Below, in pieces: positions 18,217 through 26,150 of a stretch of DNA of 64,000 bases (within the stretch, counting starts at the first letter, position 1; each line of letters begins with the position of its first letter). Location: the NCBI RefSeq assembly GCF_000744815.1, contig NZ_JQMQ01000005.1, positions 6,794,096 to 6,858,095 of the forward strand, written 5' to 3'. The translations under genes and the position numbers were made by a program. The notes beneath the pieces were generated by a model. It was not told the origin of the DNA. It ran no database searches and saw only the letters and a list, made by a program, of their open reading frames with translations. This DNA is from Phaeacidiphilus oryzae TH49. Its GTDB lineage: Bacteria; Actinomycetota; Actinomycetes; Streptomycetales; Streptomycetaceae.

Positions 18217-21200
18217 TCAGGAGGCGTCCTGCGGTCGCAGATCCTTCGCCAGCTCCCGCAGAGCGAACTTCTGCACCTTCCCGATCGGGTTCCGCGGCAG
18301 CCGCTCGATCGTCTCCAGCCGCTCCGGCCAGTACTGCTTGGCCACCTGGTTGGCGTCCAGGTACTCCCGCATGGCGCCGAAGGAGAGCCGGGCGTCGGGC
18401 CGCAGGACGACGAAGGCGCAGGCCCGCTCGCCCAGCCGGGGGTCCGGCATGGCGACCACGGCCGCCTCGTCCACCGCCGGGTGGTCGTGGAGCAGCTGCT
18501 CGATCTCGGAGACCGGGATCTTCTCGCCGCCGCGGTTGATGACGTCCTTGACCCGCCCGGTGATCCGCAGGAACCCGGAGGAGTCGATGGTCGCCAGGTC
18601 CCCCGTGCGGTACCAGCCGTCCTCGGTCAAGGCCTCGCCGGTGAGGTCCGGCCGGTCCAGGTAGCCCTCGAAGACGGTGGGGGAGAGCAGTTCGAAGTTG
18701 CCCTCCTCGCCGGGCGGGAGGACCCGCCCCTGGTCGTCCGTGATCCGCAGCCGGACGCCCTCCAGCGCCCGCCCGTCGGTGCCCCAGCGCTGGGCCGGCT
18801 CGTCGCCCGGCGCGGCCAGCGCGGCCAGGCAGGTCTCGGTGGTGCCGAAGGCGCCGAGCACGGTCGCCCCCAGCACCCGGGTGGCCCGCTCGGCCAGCCC
18901 GCGCGGTACGGCGGCACCGGTGGCCACGAAGATCCGCAGGTGGCGCGGCTTGTCCACGCCATTGGTGTCCTCCACGGCCTTCACCAGGTCGGACAGGAAC
19001 GGGGTGGCGGCCTGCACAAAGGTTCCGCCGTGGTCGTTGAGCGACTGCAGTGCCCGCTTGGCGTTCCACTCGCCCTGCACGATCTGCGGCACCCCGAGTA
19101 CCAGGGCCAGCACCATCCCGTAGAGGAAGCCGGTCTGGTGGGCCAGCGGCGAGGGCACCCAGATCGCGTCCTGCGCGCCGAGCCCGAGGTGCCGGATCTC
19201 CATCGAGACCGCCCGCACCAGGTTCTCCGACGGCTGCCGCACGCCCTTCGGCTCGCCGGTCGTCCCGGAGGTGAAGAGCAGCTGGGCGATGGCGTCCGGG
19301 GTCGGCCGCACCGCGTCCAGCGCGGCCCGGTCCACCTCGACGGCCGCCAGCGCGGCCTGCCAGTCCTGCCAGCTCGGCCGGCCGGAGGCGGTCTCGCGCA
19401 CGGCGGGCAGCTCGGCCGGGCCGCCGTCCTCGGAGAGCACCAGCACATGGTCCAGCGCGGCGGTGTCCGCCCCGCCGGCCGCGACCAACTCGGCCAGCTC
19501 CTCCGCGGGCCGGCGCGCGCGGTAGCGGTCCGCCACCACCAGCACCCTGGCCCGCGAGCGCCGCAGCACGAAGCCGACCTCGCGCTCCCGGAAGAACGGG
19601 ATGATCGGCGTGCACACCGCGCCGACCCGCAGCGCGGCCAGCGACAGCGCCACGAACTCGGCCCGGTTGGGCAGCTGGTAGGCGACCCGGTCGCCCGGCC
19701 TGACGCCGAGGGCCAGCAGCAGCGAGGCGATCCGGTCGACCTCCTCGGCCAGCCCGCGCCAGGTCAGCACCTCGTCCCGGTCCGGCCGGACGTCCACCAC
19801 GGCGGTGTCGTCGGGACGCGCGGCGGCCCGCCGGGCCAGCCACTCGGGCAGGGTGATCCGGGCCGCCTGGTCCGGCTTGTCGATCTCCTTGTCCGGGCGG
19901 CGGGAGGCGCCGGACCTGGCGCGGTTGTTCTCCACCGACATCGGGATGCTGAGGCTGTTCATCGCGTCCAGGAAGGTCGGATACGAGATCCGGTAGGCGT
20001 TCGGATAGGTCAGGGTGGAGTGCCCGCGTGCCCGCGACGCCGCCACTGCCAGCGACATCAGCACCCGGTGGTCGTTGAACGAGGAGAGCCGGGTGCCCAC
20101 CAGCGAACCGACCCCGCGCACCCGCAGTGCGTCCCCGGTCAGCTCCAGATCGCCGCCCATGGCGTTGAGCTGCAACATCGCCGCCGCCCTGTCGGATTCC
20201 TTGAGCCGGGTGTGCGCCACATGCTCGAAGACCGTCTCGCCGTGGGCGAAGGTCGCCATCGTGGACAGGATCGGCAGCATGTCCGGGACGTCGGTGCAGT
20301 CCACCGTGACGCCCTTGAGGTCCACACCGTCGTGGGCGATCCGGATCCCGAGCGGCTCGCCGTCCGGGTCCGCGGGGTTCCGCTCCAGCTCCATCGGCAC
20401 GCCCATGGCCCGCGCGATGTCCAGGAAGTGCACCTCGGGGTGGTCCGCGGGACCGCCGCTCAGCCGCCGCATCCCGCGCAGCAGCACGTTCGACGGGTGG
20501 ATGGCCGCGGCGGCGACGCCGAAGGCGGCCGAGCCGATGTCCGGCGGCAGCGCCAGATCGGTGGCCCGGGCCTGCTGGCCGGGCTGCACCTCGAACCGCC
20601 GCCAGTCCTCCGACACGCTTATCCGCAGCCCGAACTGACGCATCATCGACACTGTGAGCTCAAGGTAGGTGCGCTCGTTGAGCTCGCCCTCCACCTCGAT
20701 CACGGTCGGCCCGGTGGCGAACGGGGCGAGGAGGATCAGACCGGAGATCCACTGCGAAAGCGTTCCGGCGATGGTGACATGACCACCCGTCGGACGCCTC
20801 GGCCGGACCTGGACCGGCGGGCAGTCGTCGGCCGACTCCAGCTCGACGCCCATCTGGCGCAGGGCGTCGAGCAGCGGGCCGACCGGCCGCCGCCGGAAGT
20901 ACTTCTGCCCCGTCACGGCGACCGGACGGTCGGAGAGCGAGGCCAGACCGATCATGAAGTAGAGGGTGGTGCCGGACGAGCCCGCGGACACGGCGGCGCG
21001 CCGGGGCCGGTAACCACCACCCAGACCGCGTACCACGAAGGTGTCGCCGTCAGTACTGATGTCCACACCGAGCCCGCGCAGCAGCTGCACGGTGTACTGC
21101 ACATGCCGCGCGTCGGAGAGGCCGGTGATCCGGCTGGTGCCGTCGGCCAGCGAGGCCAGGATCAGCGCGCGGTGGGCGTGGTACTTGGAGTTGGGGACGA

Positions 21201-21249
21201 GGACCTCGCCGGTCAGCGGGTGCTGGATGCCTTTGACGAGAAGATGCAT
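18217..21249 (-). CDS. EPSP synthase-acyl-CoA ligase fusion protein
   Basis: One uninterrupted 1010-residue frame. Residues 1-432 are an EPSP synthase (AroA) domain: VPNSKYHAHRALILASLADG with the Lys/Arg pair, AGSSGTTLYF, RRRPVGPLLDALRQMG, SQWISGL, DVPDMLPILS, RLKESDRAAAM, FNDHRVLMS and SYPTFLDAM, so the active-site residues look retained. Linker residues ~433-455 lead into a full ANL acyl-CoA ligase: FTSGTTGEPKG (about 655-668), FGTTETCLAAL, WYRTGDLATID and the C-terminal Lys in NPIGKVQKF. ATG 21249 follows AGGGAGAAG. EPSPS-like proteins occur in cyclohexanecarboxyl-CoA clusters, where they are thought to act on shikimate; fusion to a CoA ligase would couple elimination and activation. Confidence 0.92.
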   Translation of the reverse strand: MHLLVKGIQHPLTGEVLVPNSKYHAHRALILASLADGTSRITGLSDARHVQYTVQLLRGLGVDISTDGDTFVVRGLGGGYRPRRAAVSAGSSGTTLYFMIGLASLSDRPVAVTGQKYFRRRPVGPLLDALRQMGVELESADDCPPVQVRPRRPTGGHVTIAGTLSQWISGLILLAPFATGPTVIEVEGELNERTYLELTVSMMRQFGLRISVSEDWRRFEVQPGQQARATDLALPPDIGSAAFGVAAAAIHPSNVLLRGMRRLSGGPADHPEVHFLDIARAMGVPMELERNPADPDGEPLGIRIAHDGVDLKGVTVDCTDVPDMLPILSTMATFAHGETVFEHVAHTRLKESDRAAAMLQLNAMGGDLELTGDALRVRGVGSLVGTRLSSFNDHRVLMSLAVAASRARGHSTLTYPNAYRISYPTFLDAMNSLSIPMSVENNRARSGASRRPDKEIDKPDQAARITLPEWLARRAAARPDDTAVVDVRPDRDEVLTWRGLAEEVDRIASLLLALGVRPGDRVAYQLPNRAEFVALSLAALRVGAVCTPIIPFFREREVGFVLRRSRARVLVVADRYRARRPAEELAELVAAGGADTAALDHVLVLSEDGGPAELPAVRETASGRPSWQDWQAALAAVEVDRAALDAVRPTPDAIAQLLFTSGTTGEPKGVRQPSENLVRAVSMEIRHLGLGAQDAIWVPSPLAHQTGFLYGMVLALVLGVPQIVQGEWNAKRALQSLNDHGGTFVQAATPFLSDLVKAVEDTNGVDKPRHLRIFVATGAAVPRGLAERATRVLGATVLGAFGTTETCLAALAAPGDEPAQRWGTDGRALEGVRLRITDDQGRVLPPGEEGNFELLSPTVFEGYLDRPDLTGEALTEDGWYRTGDLATIDSSGFLRITGRVKDVINRGGEKIPVSEIEQLLHDHPAVDEAAVVAMPDPRLGERACAFVVLRPDARLSFGAMREYLDANQVAKQYWPERLETIERLPRNPIGKVQKFALRELAKDLRPQDAS

Positions 21250-22021
21250 ACGGGCGTGCTTCTCCCTGACGTGTCGTCGAACGGGCCGTCCGCGGGCATG
21301 CCGGAGCGCACGGGGAACACCGGATCCACCGGGTACGCCGGGCGCACCGGTCCGCCGCGGGCATGCGGGAACGAACGGGGGGCGAAGAAGAGTGAAGTGG
21401 AGGAGGGGTGCCGGGGGACAGGGGCGAAACGGGGGACGGCGGCGCGCCGGGGGCGCGCGGCGCCCTCCCCTCGGGCGCTCCGGTCGGGCGCTCCGGCCTA
21501 TCCCGCCGGGGGGCTCAGATCCAGGAGGCAGCGGTCCGCGGGTCGGGCCATCCACTGACGCCGGTAGGAGGACGGACGGCTGTCATGGCGCAGGGGCCGC
21601 GCGGGGCGGCGGCCCTTTCGTCGTGGCAGGAGCCGAGCTGCGCTCGCGTCCGCGACGGCGCTGCCGTCGGGCGCGGGAGTGAGGTGCGTCCGGATGACGA
21701 GCCCGCGCACGGTGCTGTGAGTACACCTGTGCGTCGGATGGTGCTCGATCATGACGGTATTTATATCACTTGGCTATGCATCTACATCCCCGGCCCCCTG
21801 GTCCGCGCACCCGGCCGGCCGCCCCCGTCACCTCCGCCGCCTGCGCGGACGGGCTTTCGAGGGGCCTGAGGGAAGAACTCTGAGAACTCCACGGGAACCG
21901 CGTCCCACCCGCTCCCGAAGCTTGGCATACCGGGCCGCCCTGGCGATACGCTGCCCGGCGACCGAAGCCCGCGACGGAAATCCCGTTGCTGACCAGAACC
22001 ACCGCAACGGATGCTGACGAC
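21250..22021. other. Divergent intergenic region, 772 bp
   Basis: Lies between the EPSPS-ligase fusion (minus) and the HEAT-repeat gene (plus). Most of it is GC-rich with no recognisable gene. A minus-strand frame of 84 codons (21498-21752) begins right after a TATAAAT box, but its Arg-rich product resembles nothing I know. The region contains an AT-rich island (next entry). Confidence 0.5.
21745..21790 (-). promoter_or_regulatory. AT-rich island with a minus-strand TATAAAT box
   Basis: A roughly 45-bp stretch far richer in A/T than its surroundings, containing TCATGA, ATGCAT and, on the minus strand, TATAAAT (21765-21759). It may be the promoter or a regulator-binding site of the biosynthetic block that starts 500 bp downstream on the minus strand. 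No good -35 box was seen. Confidence 0.35.
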
Positions 22022-23461
22022 ATGTTCGAGCCGGAGATAGCGCCCAGCGCCACCCTCCTCGGCCTGCTGCAGCGCGGGCGCGGGGACGGGACCCTGCACG
22101 CCCTGGCGGCAGAGCGCTCCGTCGCCCTCGCCGCCCTGGACGTCTGCGTCACCCAGGACCCCCGCCGGGACTGGCAGGTCGAGAACCGGTCGCTCTACTA
22201 CGCCCGGCTCTACATGGAGCTCGAAGGACCGCTGGCCGGCATCGAGGCCCACCTCGGCCACCCCGACGACGTACTGGACACCCACGAGTGCCGCACCGGC
22301 CTCGCCCTGTCCGTCCTCGGCCGGCTGGCCCAGTACGGCCGCCGGGACGCCCTGCTGCTGCTCCGCCGGTACGCCGCCACCGGCGCCAACTGGGCCTGGG
22401 CCCTGGACGAGCTCGCCGTCTGCGACGACGACGCCGGCCTCCTCGCCCTCGCCGAACCCGTGCTGGCCCGCTTCGAAGCCGGTCCCGCAGGCGACGCCGA
22501 ACTCCGCGCCGCCGTCCGCGAGGCCTACGACCCGCGTCCCTGGCACCTGTGGGCGGCCCACCACCGGCGCGTCGCCGCCGCCACCGAGCAGGCCCCCTTC
22601 GAACTCTGGCAGCGCCAGCTGTCGGGCCCCCGTGGGGAGACCCCGGACTGGTCCACCGAGGCCGTACTGGCCTGGGCCGACGAGCCCACCGCCCTGAGCG
22701 GCGCCCCGTCGCCGGCCGACGCCGCCGGTCCGCGCGAGCGCCGCGCCGCGGCGGCGGCCCGGTGCCTCACCGCGGTCGCCGGCCCGGGGGACCGCCCGCT
22801 GCTGCTCGGTGCCGCCGCCTCCGGGCCGGTCGGCGCCCGGATCGCCGCGCTCCGCTACCTCTCCGGCCGGGACGACCCGGCCGTCCCCGACCTCCTGGAG
22901 CTGGCCGCGACCGATCCGGAGGAGGAGATCGTCACGGCCGCGCTCTCCACCCTCTGCCGGATGCGCAGCGAACGGATCATGGAACGCGCCCGCCGCTGGG
23001 CCGCCGCGCCCTTCGACGGCGCCCTCGCCGACGCCTCCGTCCGCCTGCTCGCCTGCGCGGGCGACAAGCGGGACGCCGGGCTGGTCGCGGCGGCGCTGCA
23101 ACGCAGGGTCGGCCACGACGGGGTCGACGCCCCCGACCTCGACGACCTGGTCGAGGGCGCGGCCCGGCTGTCCGCGACCGCGGCGGTCCCCGTCCTCCGC
23201 CGGCTCTACGCCGACACCGCCTCCTCCACCCTCCGCGGCAAGGCCGCCCGCGCCCTGGCCGGCACCGACCCCTGCTTCGCCGCAGGCGCCGCCGTCGAGT
23301 GCCTCTGGGACTGCGAGGAGACCACCCGCGAGCTCGCCGCCCGCCACGTGGCCACCAAGGGCGACGCCCGAGTCCTGGACCGCCTCCGCCGCCTGGCGGC
23401 CGACCCGGCCGAGGAGGCCGAGGTGCACGAGGCGGTCAAGGGCCGCCTCACCGACGCCTGA
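22022..23461 (+). CDS. HEAT-repeat protein
   Basis: 479 residues made almost entirely of paired helices; units such as GARIAALRYLSGRDDPAVPDLLELAAT and LRGKAARALAGTDPCFA show HEAT/armadillo spacing in the C-terminal half. The N-terminus MFEPEIAPSATLLGLLQRG looks like a natural start, although the ribosome-binding site is weak and the frame is open for 12 more codons. No signal peptide. Such proteins act as binding scaffolds; the partner is unknown. It runs in the same direction as the downstream glycosyltransferases, separated by 238 bp. Confidence 0.8.
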   Translation: MFEPEIAPSATLLGLLQRGRGDGTLHALAAERSVALAALDVCVTQDPRRDWQVENRSLYYARLYMELEGPLAGIEAHLGHPDDVLDTHECRTGLALSVLGRLAQYGRRDALLLLRRYAATGANWAWALDELAVCDDDAGLLALAEPVLARFEAGPAGDAELRAAVREAYDPRPWHLWAAHHRRVAAATEQAPFELWQRQLSGPRGETPDWSTEAVLAWADEPTALSGAPSPADAAGPRERRAAAAARCLTAVAGPGDRPLLLGAAASGPVGARIAALRYLSGRDDPAVPDLLELAATDPEEEIVTAALSTLCRMRSERIMERARRWAAAPFDGALADASVRLLACAGDKRDAGLVAAALQRRVGHDGVDAPDLDDLVEGAARLSATAAVPVLRRLYADTASSTLRGKAARALAGTDPCFAAGAAVECLWDCEETTRELAARHVATKGDARVLDRLRRLAADPAEEAEVHEAVKGRLTDA

Positions 23462-23490
23462 CCCGCGGCGCCGGACGCGGGGGCGGCCCG

Positions 23491-23549
23491 AGCGGCGTCC
23501 AGGGGCGCCCAGCGGTGTCCAGGGGCGTCCAGTGGCGTCCGAGGGCGCC
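23491..23549. repeat. Decamer tandem repeat
   Basis: About six units of a 10-bp repeat related to GGCGTCCAGG between the HEAT-repeat gene and the first glycosyltransferase. Probably slippage sequence; it may separate the two transcription units. Confidence 0.8.
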
Positions 23550-23699
23550 GCCGCAGGCGCGGGCGCAGGGGCAAGCGGCGGCCCGGGGCCCGGACGGCAG
23601 CGGCTCCACCGCGGGAACGCGCGCGGGATTGGGGAAACCTTCGCCCGCGGGCCAGATCCACGTCGCCGGGTATCCGACCGCCCTCGGAACCAACCCCGT

Positions 23700-24838
23700 A
23701 TGCGTATCGCTCTGGTGACCGAGTCCTTCCCCCCAGACATCAACGGCGTGGCCCACTCCGCCCTGCGGACCGCCGAGCACCTCATCGCCCGGGGACACCG
23801 GCCCCTGGTGGTCACCCCCCAGCCGGCGGCCCCGCCCATCGCCTCCGACGACCCCTGCGAGGTCCTCCGCCTCCCCTCCGTCCCCCTCCCCGGCTACCCC
23901 CAGGTCCGCCTCGCCGCGGGCCGCGCCCTCGCCCGGCTCCTCGCCGACCGGGCGCCCCGGCTGGTCCACCTCGCCAGCCCCTTCGTCCTCGGCGCCCGCG
24001 GCGCCACCGCGGCCCGCCGCCTCGGCCTCCCCACCGTGGCCGTCTACCAGACGGACATCGCCGGCTACGCCCGCGTCTACCGCGCCGGCGGCCTCGGCGA
24101 GGCGGCCGCCTGGCGCCGGATCCGCGCCATCCACTCCGCCGCCGACCGCACCCTCGCCCCCAGCCGCCCCGCCGCCCAGGACCTCGTCGCCCACGGGGTC
24201 CCCCGGGTGCACGTCTGGCCGCGCGGCGTCGACCCGTCCCGCTTCCACCCCGCCCGCCGCGACGCCGGGCTCCGCGCCCGCCTCGCCCCGAACGGCGAAC
24301 TCCTCGTCGGCTACGTGGGGCGGCTCGCCCCCGAGAAGCGGGTGGACCTCCTCTCCGCCGCCTGCCGGCTGCCCGCCACCCGCACCGTCGTCGTCGGGGA
24401 CGGCCCCAGCGCCCCCGCGCTCCGCCGGAGGCTCCCGGACGCGGTCTTCCTCGGCCGCCGCACCGGCGACGAACTCGCCGCCCTCTACGCCTCCCTCGAC
24501 GTCTTCGTCCACACCGGCCCGATGGAGACCTTCTGCCAGACCATCCAGGAGGCCATGGCCAGCGGCGTACCGGTGGTCGCACCGGCCGTCGGCGGGCCGC
24601 TCGACCTGGTCGCCCACCGCCGTACCGGGCTGCTCGTCCAGCCGCGCGACGCGGACGCCGTCGCCCGCGCGGTCGCCGAACTCGCCGGAGCCCGGCCCTC
24701 CGCGCCCGCTACGGCGCGGCCGCCCGCGCCGAGGTCGCCGACCGCACCTGGGAGGCCGTCGGGGACCTCCTCCTGGACCACTACGCCCAGGTCCTCGGCA
24801 GCCACGCCGCCGCGCGGGAGACGGCGGTGGCGGCATGA
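23700..24838 (+). pseudogene. GT4 glycosyltransferase (MgtA/PimB-like), frameshifted as sequenced
   Basis: A GT-B fold glycosyltransferase: N-terminus MRIALVTESFPPDINGVAHS, nucleotide-sugar site GRLAPEKRVDLL, and the E-x7-E motif in METFCQTIQEAMASG. This pattern resembles GDP-mannose-dependent alpha-mannosyltransferases of the MgtA/PimB type that work on membrane glycolipids. After AVAELAG (about 24690) the frame loses homology. One extra base in the CCC run there restores ALRARYGAAARAEVADRTWE and a stop at 24836-24838 that overlaps the next start (ATGA). With that base the gene is 379 codons plus stop. Sequencing error is more likely than decay. Confidence 0.8.
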
Positions 24839-26150
24839 GCGGCGAGGGGCGCGGGCCCGGCAGCCCCCGCCGCCGCCACCGCCACCGGATCGTCCGGCTC
24901 GCCAACTTCGTCACCGAGCGGTCCGGCGGCCTCCGCACCGCCCTTCGGGAGCTGGGCGCCGGCTACCGGGCCGCCGGCCACGACCCGGTGCTGGTGGTGC
25001 CCGGCCCCGCCCGCTCCACCGCCGAGACCGACCAGGGCCTGGTGATCACCCTTCCGGGCACCCCGATCCCCGGCAGCGGCGGCTACCGCCTCCTCTGGCG
25101 GCGCCGCGAACTCGCCGCACTGCTGGAGGAGTTGGCCCCCGACCGACTGGAGGTCTCGGACCGCGCCACCCTCCGCTGGACCGGCCGCTGGGCGGCGGAC
25201 GCCGGCGTCCCCGCGCTGATGGTCTCGCACGAGAGCCTGGACGGCGTCCTGCGGCAGTGGGGCCTCCGCCCCGCGCCCGCCCGCGCGCTGGCCGACAGCC
25301 ACAACTCCCGTACCGCGCGCGACTTCCGCACCGTCGTCTGCACCACCGCCTGGGCGGCCGAGGAGTTCCACCGCATCGGCGCGGAGAACATCCGCCGCGC
25401 CCCGCTCGGTGTCGACCTCGCCCGCTGGCATCCGGGCCGGCACGATCCCGAACTGCGCGCCCGTTACGCCCGCCCCCGGGAACCCCTGCTGGTGCTCTGC
25501 TCCCGGCTCCACCGCGAGAAGCGGCCCGACCTCGCGCTCTCGGCGCTGGCCGAACTCCGCGCCGGGGGAGTGCCGGCCAGGCTCCTGGTGGTGGGCGACG
25601 GCCCGCTGCGCCCGCGGCTGGAGCGGCAGGCCGCGCGGCTCGTCCCCGGCGCCGTCACCTTCACCGGCCACCTCGGCGGCGGCCTCCTTCCGGCGCTGCT
25701 CGCCAGCGCCGACGCGGTGCTGGCCCCGGGGCCGGTGGAGACCTTCGGCCTGGCCGCGCTGGAGGCGCTCGCCAGCGGCACGCCGGTGGCCGTCAACCCG
25801 CTCAGCGCCCTCCCCGAGGTGGTCGGCGCCGCGGGCGTCATCGCACCCACCCCCGACGCCGCCGGCTTCGCCGCCGCCGTCGCCGCGCTCCTCGCCACCG
25901 CCCCGGCCGCCCGCCGCCGAACCTCCCGCCGGCAGGCCGAACGCTACCCCTGGCGGGCCGCCACCACCGCCTTCCTCACCGCCCACGACCTCCCACTCCG
26001 CCCCACCCCGCACACCCCCACCCCGCACACCCCCACCCAGCCCACACCGGCCCCGACCCGGCGCCGGCCCACCCATACCTCCACCCCCGCAAGGCGCCCC
26101 CGCCCCGCCCCGCCCCGCCCCTCGGAGCCACCCCACCACCGCAGCCGTGA
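24835..26150 (+). CDS. GT4 glycosyltransferase; 3' end uncertain
   Basis: The start overlaps the previous gene (ATGA). The GT4 features are RIVRLANFVTERSGGLRTAL, LHREKRPDLAL and ETFGLAALEALASG; the fold ends at about residue 385 (RYPWRAATTAFLTAHDL). A Pro/Thr-rich tail follows. In the sequence as given this frame does not stop until 27519, running out of phase through the SGNH hydrolase, which is not credible. One missing base in the Pro-rich tail would move it to the frame that stops at 26148-26150, exactly where the hydrolase GTG begins (GTGA overlap). I therefore place the end at 26150. Probably acts with the preceding transferase on a cell-envelope glycolipid. Confidence 0.7.

Noticed and set aside
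18217..21249. Primary aroA of the shikimate pathway
   Set aside because: Fusion to a CoA ligase and the CoA-reductase neighbours argue for a specialised role, although a housekeeping function of the EPSPS domain cannot be excluded from sequence.
21498..21752. 84-codon minus-strand gene
   Set aside because: No family resemblance and Arg/Pro-rich composition; kept only as a note because it begins just after a TATAAAT box.
21782..23839. Long minus-strand frame opposite the HEAT-repeat gene
   Set aside because: Composition is typical of an antisense shadow; the plus strand encodes a regular HEAT-repeat protein.
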